NCBI RefSeq assembly: GCF_037023755.1
Contig: NZ_CP146100.1
Coordinates: 1,552,501 to 1,616,500, forward strand
Reading direction: 5' to 3'
Length of the DNA stretch: 64,000 bases
From: Saccharopolyspora sp. SCSIO 74807
GTDB lineage: Bacteria; Actinomycetota; Actinomycetes; Mycobacteriales; Pseudonocardiaceae
In this document: in pieces, positions 34,351 to 42,660 of the stretch
How positions within the stretch are numbered: position 1 is the stretch's first letter
How the letters are laid out: every line of letters begins with the position of its first letter
Position numbers and translations under genes: made by a program
The notes under the pieces: model-generated
What the model saw: only the letters and a program-made list of their open reading frames with translations
The model's database searches: none
Told to the model about the DNA's origin: nothing

Positions 34351-34728
34351 TCACCACCACGCCGCAGGCGGGAGAAAGGGGCGTAGTACACCCAGCCCGG
34401 TGCGCACGCCGAGCAGGCGCCATTCCTCGGGTGTGAGGTTCAGATTGCCGGATGCGGCGCGGTTGTCATAGCTGACGCTGTAGGCGTCTGCGGTTTGCGA
34501 GCGGATGCCGGCCGGGTTGCGTAGCACCCGCAGGACCGCGGTGGCTTCGACGAGCACGACCACCTCAGTAGCGAGCAGGCCGTATTCGATGCGGGCGTAC
34601 AGGTCAGGCAGCCTCGTCAGAATCAGTGTTTCCGCGTCGCTTAGCAGCGCCTCCACTTGCGGAACCTCGGCTGCGTCCATGTCCCTGCCGAGCCTCAGCG
34701 CCACGTCGTGCGGAGTCGCGACCGGCAT
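34351..34728 (-). CDS. Head-tail adaptor (Gp15/Gp19-like)
   Basis: The product has 125 residues starting MPVATPHDVALRLGRDMDAAEVPQVEALLSDAETLILTRLPD, a helical head-tail adaptor pattern. It ends LLGVRTGLGVLRPFLPPAAWW. The ATG has GAGGAGG upstream within the end of the overlapping gene 34604-34855. Confidence 0.7.
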   Translation of the reverse strand: MPVATPHDVALRLGRDMDAAEVPQVEALLSDAETLILTRLPDLYARIEYGLLATEVVVLVEATAVLRVLRNPAGIRSQTADAYSVSYDNRAASGNLNLTPEEWRLLGVRTGLGVLRPFLPPAAWW

Positions 34729-34855
34729 CGCCGTGCTCCTCCTCGTCCTCGTCGGGGCACTCGGCGTCGGCGTCCTTGTAGCCGACTGCGAGCAGTGCCG
34801 GGACCATCGGGCCGAAGACGTGGATCTCGCGGCCGTACGGGCTGATCAGGCGCAT
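34604..34855 (-). CDS. Small head-region protein, 83 residues
   Basis: It opens MRLISPYGREIHVFGPMVPALLAVGYKDAD, the pattern of short phage proteins (DUF7302-like) between capsid and head-tail adaptor genes. The C-terminal half is acidic, then Arg/Gly-rich, and overlaps the next gene by 125 bases in another frame, so the real end may be functionally unimportant. It overlaps the stop of 34855-35154 by one base. Confidence 0.5.
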   Translation of the reverse strand: MRLISPYGREIHVFGPMVPALLAVGYKDADAECPDEDEEEHGDAGRDSARRGAEARQGHGRSRGSASGGAAKRRGNTDSDEAA

Positions 34856-35154
34856 CAGCGGCTCCCGTCCTCACGCGGCGACCGCGGCGCGGGGATCTCC
34901 GGGTTCTGCCGCTTCGGCGGCTGCTCGGGCAGCTCGGGAGCCTGCCGCGGGTCATCAGGCAGCAACGGCCGCTGCCCCTCGTGGTTGTCCGGGTCCTCCG
35001 GTAACCACGGGCGCCGTTCCACACGGGCAAGCCGCTCGCCCAGTGCACGCAACTGGTTCTCGTGCTCGCACAAGATCGTGCGGATGGTGTTGTGGGCCTC
35101 GATGTGTCCCGAATCGCCCTCGTGCAGTTCGGGCAGCGCGTTGATGTCAGCCAA
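34855..35154 (-). CDS. Capsid-adjacent protein, 99 residues
   Basis: It opens MADINALPELHEGDSGHIEAHNTIRTIL, a short motif common after actinophage capsid genes (head fibre or decoration-like). The remainder is Pro/Glu-rich (LPEDPDNHEGQRPLLPDDPRQ). It lies 13 bases after the capsid gene. Confidence 0.5.
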   Translation of the reverse strand: MADINALPELHEGDSGHIEAHNTIRTILCEHENQLRALGERLARVERRPWLPEDPDNHEGQRPLLPDDPRQAPELPEQPPKRQNPEIPAPRSPREDGSR

Positions 35155-35167
35155 TGTTCGGCTCCTT

Positions 35168-36190
35168 TCAGGCAGCAGCGGGGGCCACGTGCGGCAGTGG
35201 CGCCATGTCGTAGGCGATGAAGGCGTTCGGGTCGTTGACCAGCCACCCGAAGGTCACTTCGACGAGATAGGCGACCTGGTTGGTCTGCCAGAGGTTGATC
35301 TGCTGGCCGTCGACCTCGATCGAGCCGACGTCGGTGCGTTTGAGCGTGATCTGATCGGCGTATCCGTAGACGATCTGTTTGAAGTCCCCGGCGAACATGC
35401 GCACGCCGGTGTCCCGGGACGTGCCGATACGTCCGGGCACGGCCTTGCCGTACTCCACGGTCAGCCCGGCGATCGAGTCGAACGGGTCGGCCAGGTTCAA
35501 CCGGGACTGGAACACCTGGTTGCCGTTGTGGTCGCGGGCGGAGATGAACTGCGGGCGCACACGCTCGTCGGCGGCGAACTGGGTCAGGTCCTTGTCGGAC
35601 TCGGCCAGCATCGTGTAGCCGGTCATGATGTCGGTGTAGATGTCGCCGGAGAGCCAAATCCGGTTCGGCGTGGCGTTGACGTAGCTGTTGAGTTCCGTGC
35701 CCAGCAGCGGCGCACCGGTGTCCGGGCGCCGGTTGTGGAACACCGCGAGGTCGACACCGCGGCCGATCGCACGCGACATCTTCGACTGGAGGTCGCGGTA
35801 GAACGGCAGCGGATCGGTCCGCTCCCACTCCGCCGAGGCCGTGACGATCGTCGCGAGCTTGATCGGCCCGAAACTCTTATGTCCCCAGCTCACCCCGGAG
35901 ACCGGCTTGGTGTAGCCCTCGCGGTCCTCGGGCCGGGTGCCGACGCCGACCTGTCCGACTTCGGGTTCCACGCCGTCGACACGGATGATGGTTTCGCCGT
36001 AGCCGACCGGAATCCGGCGGCCGACCCGCAACACCAGCGAGGATTCCTGGGCCTCGCGGAAGATGTCGCTGACGATCTCCCGGGGGACGTCGTGGGATTG
36101 CAGGTGCGCCATCCGGAGCTGGTGGCGCCCATCGGCGATGGCGTGGTTGGTCGTGGGCTCGTTCGGGGCGATCTCGTTTTCGAACGCCAC
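35168..36190 (-). CDS. Major capsid protein
   Basis: The product has 340 residues. It has REIVSDIFREAQESSLVLRVGRRIPVGYGETIIRVDG, TIVTASAEWERTDPLPFYRDLQSKMSRAIGRGVDLAVFHNR, and ends YLVEVTFGWLVNDPNAFIAYD: the N-arm, E-loop, spine helix and P-domain order of HK97-fold capsids. It follows the scaffold gene by 9 bases. Confidence 0.88.
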   Translation of the reverse strand: MAFENEIAPNEPTTNHAIADGRHQLRMAHLQSHDVPREIVSDIFREAQESSLVLRVGRRIPVGYGETIIRVDGVEPEVGQVGVGTRPEDREGYTKPVSGVSWGHKSFGPIKLATIVTASAEWERTDPLPFYRDLQSKMSRAIGRGVDLAVFHNRRPDTGAPLLGTELNSYVNATPNRIWLSGDIYTDIMTGYTMLAESDKDLTQFAADERVRPQFISARDHNGNQVFQSRLNLADPFDSIAGLTVEYGKAVPGRIGTSRDTGVRMFAGDFKQIVYGYADQITLKRTDVGSIEVDGQQINLWQTNQVAYLVEVTFGWLVNDPNAFIAYDMAPLPHVAPAAA

Positions 36191-36199
36191 AGCCCCTCC

Positions 36200-36688
36200 T
36201 TACGTTCGGTGTGACAGGAAGAAGTTCGTCAGCGGGTGATCGGTCACAGCCGAGCCACCCGAGGCGCCCTGCGAGGGATCACCACGTCGCGCCGACACCC
36301 CGAAGGTCGACTTCAGGCGAGCCGCATCGGCGGCGATCTCCTCCGCGGTCGAGCCCTGCAATCGGGCAGCGAAGTCCTCGACCATCTCGGCCGGAACACC
36401 CGCGTCGAGCGCGGCGCGAATGCGAGTCAGCTCCATCCGGGACTCGGACAGGGTCGCTTCGGCGTTGACCTTCGCGGCGTGCAGCGCGGTGGTTTCCTGC
36501 TCCAGCGCGGCGGCCTTCTCGGCCGCGACGCGGGCCTTGTGCCGATGCGTCGCCGCCTCCGACCGCAACGACCTGATGATCTTCTGAGCGAACGCCGGCA
36601 GATCCTCAACCGATTCCCGCTCCGGCTCGACCGACGTGGCCTCCGGGGTCACGTCGTGCTCGGCGGGGTCGGACAGGGGTTCAGACAT
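36200..36688 (-). CDS. Capsid scaffold protein
   Basis: The product has 162 residues: an acidic N-terminus (PLSDPAEHDVTPEATSVEPERESVEDLP), a long coiled coil (AATHRHKARVAAEKAAALEQETTALHAAKVNAEATLSE) and a C-terminal GASGGSAVTDHPLTNFFLSHRT. This is the classic scaffold layout directly upstream of the capsid gene. Confidence 0.8.
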   Translation of the reverse strand: MSEPLSDPAEHDVTPEATSVEPERESVEDLPAFAQKIIRSLRSEAATHRHKARVAAEKAAALEQETTALHAAKVNAEATLSESRMELTRIRAALDAGVPAEMVEDFAARLQGSTAEEIAADAARLKSTFGVSARRGDPSQGASGGSAVTDHPLTNFFLSHRT

Positions 36689-36785
36689 AGATGGCCTCCA
36701 GGACCAGATCTCAGCGCCGACCCTCCAGGAGCCGCGCCGACGTTTTTGTAATCAAATACTCGTGACCGCTGATACTCTCGATCTC

Positions 36786-37571
36786 ATGTTTGAGTTAGAT
36801 CCAGGTAATCTTCCTTCGTGGGTTTCAGCACTCGCCGCGTGCTTCGCCGCACTTATTGCATCCGTCGCGCTGACATTCACCAGACGAAGCGCGAGATCTT
36901 CAGAAATACAGCGCGACGTTGCACTAGACCAGATCGAGTATCGCAATGCGAAGGACCGAGAGGAGCAGGCTTCGAAGGTTGCGGTGTGGGTTTCCGCCTC
37001 ACGCGATCCCGAAGATGGGTTCCCGCTCGTCAAATTGCATTACGTGAATAAGAGCGGGCTTCCAGTGTGGAATCTAATGGTGATCCTCGAAGCGTGCACC
37101 ACCCGGCGAGTAAGGCTCCTCGTGGCGGAGCCGACCGACAAGGTTCAGGTGCTTCCGTTTGACGCAGCCACTGGATGGGCTCGGACAGTCATCGACGGTA
37201 AACTGGCAACGCTCAGTGACGATTTGCCAAGCACTTACAGGGATGGCACATTTTCGATTGAATCGGACGCGCTATGTCAAAGCTTGCAGGAAACTGGCGT
37301 TTCTGTGATCTTCCTCGACGCAAACAAGCAGACCTGGAGGCGCGATGCCAGTGGCTTCTTGCACGAGATCGAGATTGACTATGACAAGACATGGATGACC
37401 ACCACCCTTCGGCAGGACAAGGTCAGGAACCTGTCAAAGGCTGAGGAAGAGAACCACATCCACATCGATTTCGTCAGCTCGGGCGCCAAGAACCGCGATA
37501 GAACCGAGGCACGGCCAAACCCAAACAAGTTTCCGAACGGTTCGCTGACGCTATCACGCAGCAACCGATAA
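36786..37571 (+). CDS. Membrane-anchored cargo protein, paralogue A
   Basis: The product has 261 residues. It starts MFELDPGNLPSWVSALAACFAALIASVALTF (one N-terminal membrane helix), then a charged linker (RNAKDREEQASKVAVWV), then a beta-rich domain with VKLHYVNKSGLPVWNLMV and VSVIFLDANKQTWRRDASGFL. These segments align by eye with 41228-41812. It sits on the plus strand between scaffold and MuF-like genes and overlaps the latter's end by 18 bases, so it is cargo. It is AT-richer than its neighbours. Function unknown; membrane exclusion or defence is possible. Confidence 0.6.
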   Translation: MFELDPGNLPSWVSALAACFAALIASVALTFTRRSARSSEIQRDVALDQIEYRNAKDREEQASKVAVWVSASRDPEDGFPLVKLHYVNKSGLPVWNLMVILEACTTRRVRLLVAEPTDKVQVLPFDAATGWARTVIDGKLATLSDDLPSTYRDGTFSIESDALCQSLQETGVSVIFLDANKQTWRRDASGFLHEIEIDYDKTWMTTTLRQDKVRNLSKAEEENHIHIDFVSSGAKNRDRTEARPNPNKFPNGSLTLSRSNR

Positions 37572-38279
37572 GTCGCGACGATGCTTGTCTTCGACAGCGC
37601 GGCGGAAGGCGTTGATGGCGTTCTTGCCGGACCATCCCCGCGTCGCTTCGCGCCAGAGGCGGTCAGCGTCGAGGTACTGGTCCCGGCCTTCCCACTGGTC
37701 GCGGGAGAAGACCGGCACGGCCTTGCAGGTGCAGCCTGGGTGCCAGAGCTGTTGGTCTCCGGCTGTGCGGCGGGTCTTGTAGACCGGGCCGCGGGAGATG
37801 AGCATCAGGCAGAACCCGCAGGTCGGTGGCTCGGGGTCGTACCGTGCCCAGCCGATCAGCCGCGAGTTGTCGTCCACGGCTCGGATGACGGTGCGCCGAC
37901 CGCCGTTTTCGGCTTCTTTAGTCGCGATCTGGGAGGCTCGGTGGATGGCGTCGCGTGGGCTGTTGCGGCTGGTCAGTTGCGGTTTGAGGGGTTGCATCGC
38001 TGCCTCGAACCACTCGGTCCGGTAGGCCGGTAGGTCCACGTCGGGTGGGTCTTGGTCGAACTCGGCGTTCCATTGCGAGTCGAAGAACTCCCGTGCGGCC
38101 TTCGCGGACTCGCGGCGTGCGTCGTCGACCAGGTCATACATCTGTCCGATGAGGACGGTGTACTGCTGGTCGGTGAGGGTTTGGGCGCGGAAGGGGCTAA
38201 GCAGCTTGAGGATCGCTCGGGCTAGTCGGCGCACGATCCCCGCCTGCTTGTTGCTGTACTGGTTCATCGTCAGCGCCAT
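37554..38279 (-). CDS. MuF-like/VG15-type minor head protein
   Basis: The product has 241 residues. It has LTDQQYTVLIGQMYDLVDDARRES, SRLIGWARYDPEPPTCGFCLMLISRGPVYKTRR and LWHPGCTCKAVPVF, the Cys-x2-Cys plus HxxCxC arrangement typical of actinophage MuF/VG15-type head proteins. It overlaps the portal gene end by 83 bases, as often found. Confidence 0.78.
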   Translation of the reverse strand: MALTMNQYSNKQAGIVRRLARAILKLLSPFRAQTLTDQQYTVLIGQMYDLVDDARRESAKAAREFFDSQWNAEFDQDPPDVDLPAYRTEWFEAAMQPLKPQLTSRNSPRDAIHRASQIATKEAENGGRRTVIRAVDDNSRLIGWARYDPEPPTCGFCLMLISRGPVYKTRRTAGDQQLWHPGCTCKAVPVFSRDQWEGRDQYLDADRLWREATRGWSGKNAINAFRRAVEDKHRRDLSVAA

Positions 38280-39606
38280 CCGCGGCTGCGCCTCCTTCCA
38301 TCGCCATGAGCTTGAGCATCGGGTCGTCGGCGACCCGTTGCATCACCATCCGAATCCGCTCCGGGCTGAAGCCGAGTTCTTCGAGCGCGGTTTCGCGGTC
38401 GTAGAGGGGTTGGCCGCCGGAGAGCTTCTGCACCGCGTCGGCCTTCTCCGCGACCGTGGGCGTGGCCGGGTCGCGCCAGATCGTTTCCAGGCGCCGGTAG
38501 GCGTCGGGGTCGCCGCCGGTGATGCGCAGTCCGATCCGCATGGCCTGTTCCCACGCGCCCCCGGCCGCTCGGTTCTTGCGTTCGACCGACTTCACCAATC
38601 GGGCCTCTGACGAGCGGATCGCGTCGGCCGAGGCCGGGTTGTCGGTGGACAGTCCGAGGTAGTGGGACGGCAGCCCAGTCAGCGCAGAAACATGGTGGGC
38701 GTAGGCGTTCAAGGTGTCGGTGAAGTTCCGCAGGTCGGCCGCGGAGAACTGGCCGACCTTGACTTCGGTGCCGCTTTCCGGGATCGCCAGGATGTGCGCC
38801 AGGTACGCCTGCCATGTCGGGACCGGGCGGCCGTGCTCGTCCTGGAACAACGTCTCGTCTGCGCCGAGGATGTAGCGCTGCGGCGTGGCCATCAGCTCTT
38901 GCGCGCCTTGGAGGTTCATCAACGAACGGCAGGCCGCATCGGTCAGTCCCATGATGCGCCGCATCTCGGTACGCCCCTGCCGATCAGACACCCGAGCCCG
39001 GTTCGTCAGTGCGACTACGGGCACGACGTCCAGGTTGTGCGCGTGCCGGTCGGTCTCCACCCACCGGCCATCGGCTTGCTCGGCGTAGATCGTGACGTCC
39101 GGCAGGTAGAGCACGCAGCCCTGTACAGCGCGGGAGGGGTCGGGCTCGTAGAGCCGAAGCGCAGCAGTGACCCGGCGGGTACGCGGGTCGGTGAGCGCGA
39201 TCATGCTCTGCGGGGACTCCACCGTGATCAGCGGGACCTCGGGGTCTTCCTCGTTGTAGCCGACGCACAGATACGCGCGACCGTGGATCAACGCTTCCAG
39301 GTGGGCGAGGCTCGACTCCTCGTCGAGGTCGTTGTACTGCCACCAGTCCCAGAGCTGTTCATCGGCCCGCCACTGCCCGGCCAACCGGAAGCCCTCGATG
39401 TCCATCCGGTGCTCGACGGAGTCCACGAACATCGCCGGCCAGTTCACGATCACCGACAGGTTGCGCATCTCCGGGGGGATCGCCAGGCCCATGCTTTGCA
39501 GCCGCTGTTCGCCCTCGTAGTAGGCGGTCTCCACCTGGGTGTAGGGCTCGCGCGTAGCTAGCTCGACTTGGAGACGATCGATGATGTCCAGCTCAGCTTG
39601 GTTCAT
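38197..39606 (-). CDS. Portal protein
   Basis: The product has 469 residues, starting at ATG 39606 (MNQAELDIIDRLQVELATREPYTQVETAYYEGEQRL). It has GRAYLCVGYNEEDPEVPLITVESPQSMIALTDPRTRR, ALTGLPSHYLGLSTDNPASADAIRSSEARLVKSVERKN and an acidic tail: the SPP1/Gp6-like portal pattern. The start overlaps the terminase stop (ATGA). Confidence 0.9.
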   Translation of the reverse strand: MNQAELDIIDRLQVELATREPYTQVETAYYEGEQRLQSMGLAIPPEMRNLSVIVNWPAMFVDSVEHRMDIEGFRLAGQWRADEQLWDWWQYNDLDEESSLAHLEALIHGRAYLCVGYNEEDPEVPLITVESPQSMIALTDPRTRRVTAALRLYEPDPSRAVQGCVLYLPDVTIYAEQADGRWVETDRHAHNLDVVPVVALTNRARVSDRQGRTEMRRIMGLTDAACRSLMNLQGAQELMATPQRYILGADETLFQDEHGRPVPTWQAYLAHILAIPESGTEVKVGQFSAADLRNFTDTLNAYAHHVSALTGLPSHYLGLSTDNPASADAIRSSEARLVKSVERKNRAAGGAWEQAMRIGLRITGGDPDAYRRLETIWRDPATPTVAEKADAVQKLSGGQPLYDRETALEELGFSPERIRMVMQRVADDPMLKLMAMEGGAAADGADDEPVQQQAGGDRAPTSPSDPQAA

Positions 39607-41180
39607 CCGCGGTGGAACACCACCTTTCTTGCTCCGAGCGTTCGGGTTTTGACGATCTCCTGGCGGGCCATCCACGCCAGGACCGCGGTCACGGCCGCGT
39701 CCACCTTGCGCTTGGAGTCCCTGGTCTCCTTGCCGATACCGATGTGGTCGTACTTCGTCAGCCGCCGCTTGGCGTTGAGCACGTGTTGCCGCAGCAGCGG
39801 ATCGCCGTCATGGCGCACGTGCTGGTTCAGCACCGCTTCGAGGAAGTTCTCGCAGCCCAACCCGAAGTCGCGGATGCGGGCACGCATGTCGAACGCGAAC
39901 GTCGAGCGCGGCGAGGCTTTGAGCTTGGCACGGCGGCCGAAGTCGGCCACCCACGAGTCCACATAGGACTCCCAGTACGCGATGTCGGCGTACATCGCCA
40001 TCACGCGGTAGCGCTCGAACGCGGCACGCACGTGGTTGTCGACGTCCTCCCGCGGGACCTCCCAGTCCGGCTGGTGCGCTGGGTGCTCCCACGCGGCCAG
40101 CCGGAACAGCACCCCGTCATCGACGCGGCAGGCCATCAGGACGGTGGAGTCGTTACTACGGCTGCCGTCGAAGCCGAGGGTGACCCGCTCGCCGGGCTTC
40201 AGCTCGGCGTCAACCCGGCAGCGGTCCCACTCGTGCGAGGCCATCCAGCTGTCTTCGCTGGCGACGATCTGGTTCAGGTAGAACCGGCGGCTCACTGACA
40301 GTGGGTTGCGAATGTCGTGGATCTCATCCACAAGGCTGTCCACATCCAGCCACACCGCATCACCACGAGCGGCCAGAAGCCCCGCCCGCAGCGACTCCTC
40401 ATCGTGGATGTCAGTCTCGGGCGGGGCTTCGCGGGCGTCGTAGAGCATCCCGGTCTCGCGGGCCTGGCCCGCCTGGATCTTCTGGTACGCCTCCCATGCC
40501 TGCTCGGCGACCGACTCCTCACCGGGAACGTGGCCGTTAGTGATCTGAAGATGCCGGGACTTCGTCTTCACCGCGTTGCGGACGATCACCTTGTACATCT
40601 CGTGGCCATCGTTGTTCGCCAGCCAGTGGTGCGACTCATTAATAAGGCTGAACGAGGCCCGAGCGCCTTCGAGAGCCCGCGGGGAGCTGGTCACCGACTC
40701 GATCTGCCCACCGCCGGACTTGTGGATGATCTCGTGATGGATGTCGAGCCCATACTCCTCGATGCAGGCATTCGACAGCAGCGACGGGAACAGCCGCATC
40801 GTGTTGCGCGTCTGATCCTTCGACACCGCGGCCGTGATCACCCATGGCGCCGCCACCGGACGTCCCACCGGCTCACCGTTCGAGTTCCACCCGTCGAAAC
40901 GCACAGGAGCACACAACTCCAACGCGCAAAGCACCGCCCCGAGCGGGTCCTTGCCCCAGCCCTTCATTCGACGCAGTACGCCATTGCGATAGACGAAACG
41001 GCCCGCGTCGTCAACGGCGTACCACCACAGAAGGAACCGGGCTTGCTCCGCGGTGAAGCGCCACGACTGGCCGGCATTGTCGCCATCCGGCTGCTGCAAG
41101 TAGCCCGCCGTCCAGGCCAGCAAATCCCATCCCATGGTCATCTTAGGCAAACCAGGAGGACCAAGCAGTACCGATTCCAC
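39603..41180 (-). CDS. Terminase large subunit
   Basis: The product has 525 residues and starts at GTG 41180. The ATPase part has RFLLWWYAVDDAGRFVYRNGVLRRMKGWGKDPLGA (Walker A-like), SFSLINESHHW (acidic motif) and LQITNGHVPGEES. The nuclease part has VTLGFDGSRSNDSTVLMACR and later conserved Asp residues. It cuts and packages DNA. The gene starts 47 bases after the cargo membrane gene 41228-41812, which separates it from the small subunit. Confidence 0.9.
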   Translation of the reverse strand: MESVLLGPPGLPKMTMGWDLLAWTAGYLQQPDGDNAGQSWRFTAEQARFLLWWYAVDDAGRFVYRNGVLRRMKGWGKDPLGAVLCALELCAPVRFDGWNSNGEPVGRPVAAPWVITAAVSKDQTRNTMRLFPSLLSNACIEEYGLDIHHEIIHKSGGGQIESVTSSPRALEGARASFSLINESHHWLANNDGHEMYKVIVRNAVKTKSRHLQITNGHVPGEESVAEQAWEAYQKIQAGQARETGMLYDAREAPPETDIHDEESLRAGLLAARGDAVWLDVDSLVDEIHDIRNPLSVSRRFYLNQIVASEDSWMASHEWDRCRVDAELKPGERVTLGFDGSRSNDSTVLMACRVDDGVLFRLAAWEHPAHQPDWEVPREDVDNHVRAAFERYRVMAMYADIAYWESYVDSWVADFGRRAKLKASPRSTFAFDMRARIRDFGLGCENFLEAVLNQHVRHDGDPLLRQHVLNAKRRLTKYDHIGIGKETRDSKRKVDAAVTAVLAWMARQEIVKTRTLGARKVVFHRG

Positions 41181-41227
41181 CAGGACCCCCGCGACCTGAA
41201 ACTCGAATACGCTAACCTTCGAGTCCG

Positions 41228-41812
41228 TTAATTGACATTAACAACCCTAACCTGATAGGAATTTTCCGCCCTTTCATGCTGCCCCTCGTCGCGCTTTAGG
41301 TCATTGACCCAATTCCAAAGTTCGTGACCCTCCGACCTGCGGAGGTAGCCGTTCGAACCACGTGTCCATATATTGTTATTCGAGTCCAAGAATTCGACTT
41401 CAAGACCCGCATATTGCACATACCTGGCAGGATAGTCCGCATCGCTTCGCAGCCAGTCAGCAAGTGTATCGAACTCTACCGACCTAGGCCCCTCTCCCGG
41501 CTCTGCTATGTTAATCAATAGTTTGCGATCTGGGGCGAGCATCGGAGTAACAGTAAGGAAGTAGACCGGCACACCACTGTTGTTGACGTATCTAACAGCG
41601 GCTGTTTTTCTTTTCTCGTCCACAACAAGCCACGCAGCTACCTTACTCGCCTGCTCTTGCTCGTCTTTCTCGTCACGCCGCTTTTGCTCGTCTGCTGAGA
41701 ACTTGACCTGTTTCCATGCGGCACGGGCAGCCCAAAGGGCAGTACCAAAAGCGCATATAGAGAATATTGCCGAGATCCACGTGGGGACATTTCCCCAATC
41801 AATACCAGTCAC
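41228..41812 (-). CDS. Membrane-anchored cargo protein, paralogue B
   Basis: The product has 194 residues: MTGIDWGNVPTWISAIFSICAFGTALWAA (N-terminal membrane helix), a charged linker with EQEQASKVAAWLVV, then AVRYVNNSGVPVYFLTVTP and LEVEFLDSNNNIWTRGSNGYLRR. The linker and the YVNxSGxPV and FLDxNxxxWxRxxxGxL segments match the protein at 36786-37571, so the two are probably paralogues. It lies between the terminase subunits and is AT-rich, so it is cargo in spite of being on the operon strand. Confidence 0.6.
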   Translation of the reverse strand: MTGIDWGNVPTWISAIFSICAFGTALWAARAAWKQVKFSADEQKRRDEKDEQEQASKVAAWLVVDEKRKTAAVRYVNNSGVPVYFLTVTPMLAPDRKLLINIAEPGEGPRSVEFDTLADWLRSDADYPARYVQYAGLEVEFLDSNNNIWTRGSNGYLRRSEGHELWNWVNDLKRDEGQHERAENSYQVRVVNVN

Positions 41813-41829
41813 TCCAGCGATCTTAACGG

Positions 41830-42252
41830 CTACACACCGAGCTGGCGTCGGTATTCCTCGATCGCCGACACGCTCGCTTTCTCCGTCACTTGTCCGCGCT
41901 CGATCTCGATACGTGCCCGGCGTCGCGCACCTTCGGTGACCAGCAGGTCGGACATCGCGCTCATCAGTGCAGCGAACATCTGCGACGACGGCCGCGCCGA
42001 GCGGAGGTAGCGGTCCACCTCGTGCGCGACAAGGCGCGCGGTCTGCCAGTCGCTGGGCTCAAAATACTTCGACTGCGCCGACTCGGTCAGCGCCCGGTAC
42101 CAGTCGACGACCAACGGGTGCGGGTCTTCCAGACCGAGATCCGGGCAAGCGACCCCTTGACCCTCTTCTGTCACGGTGACGGTATCGATGTCGGCGTGGT
42201 TACGGCGGATGCGCTGATCGGCCCGCTTCGGAACGGGGCCGCGTGTTCCCAT
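41830..42252 (-). CDS. Terminase small subunit
   Basis: The product has 140 residues: MGTRGPVPKRADQRIRRN (typical start), PLVVDWYRALTESAQSKYFEPSDWQTARLVAHEVDRYL, and SVSAIEEYRRQLGV at the end. This is the actinophage P27-like small terminase pattern. It binds packaging sites with the large subunit. Confidence 0.85.
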   Translation of the reverse strand: MGTRGPVPKRADQRIRRNHADIDTVTVTEEGQGVACPDLGLEDPHPLVVDWYRALTESAQSKYFEPSDWQTARLVAHEVDRYLRSARPSSQMFAALMSAMSDLLVTEGARRRARIEIERGQVTEKASVSAIEEYRRQLGV

Positions 42253-42333
42253 TCCGCGGCCCTCCTTCCGTGTCGCTGCGGGAAATGAGCGATTGTGACC
42301 TGCTGGCCGCGGCTAGGCCGCTAGGCTGCGCCC

Positions 42334-42660
42334 ATGACCATGCGAGACCGGTCCGGGCGCGAAAAGTGGGCGGACCTGTGGGAGGACATGAGCTACCGCG
42401 TCGTCGCTGAGGATCGGGTGGATGACGTCGTTCTCCGAACCGTGTGGGAAGGCATCGACGACGTGCCCTCGGCGATGTTCTTCATCGGCGTCTGCCGAGA
42501 CGGTGGCACGTTCGACACCGTGTCCTCGGCCGATACCGAAGCCGAGGCACGGTTGCGCCATCAGCACGCAGCCGAGCTGCTTCGTGCACTGTCCTCCAAG
42601 GCCGAGATGCTGCGCCGCGTGCGCGAAGGCATGACGGAGTCGTCTACGCCTTCACCGTAG
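42334..42660 (+). CDS. Uncharacterised 108-residue plus-strand protein
   Basis: The product includes WADLWEDMSYRVVAEDRVDDVVLRTVWEGIDDVPSAMFFIGVC, a compact mixed fold, and a helical end (ARLRHQHAAELLRALSSKAEMLRRVREGM). It converges on the deacetylase gene with a 9-base overlap. No family is recognised; it is likely cargo. Confidence 0.5.
   Translation: MTMRDRSGREKWADLWEDMSYRVVAEDRVDDVVLRTVWEGIDDVPSAMFFIGVCRDGGTFDTVSSADTEAEARLRHQHAAELLRALSSKAEMLRRVREGMTESSTPSP

Noticed and set aside
34505-36214. 569-codon open frame on the plus strand
   Set aside because: It lies opposite the well-supported capsid, adaptor and small head genes. It is a high-GC antisense frame without ribosome site.
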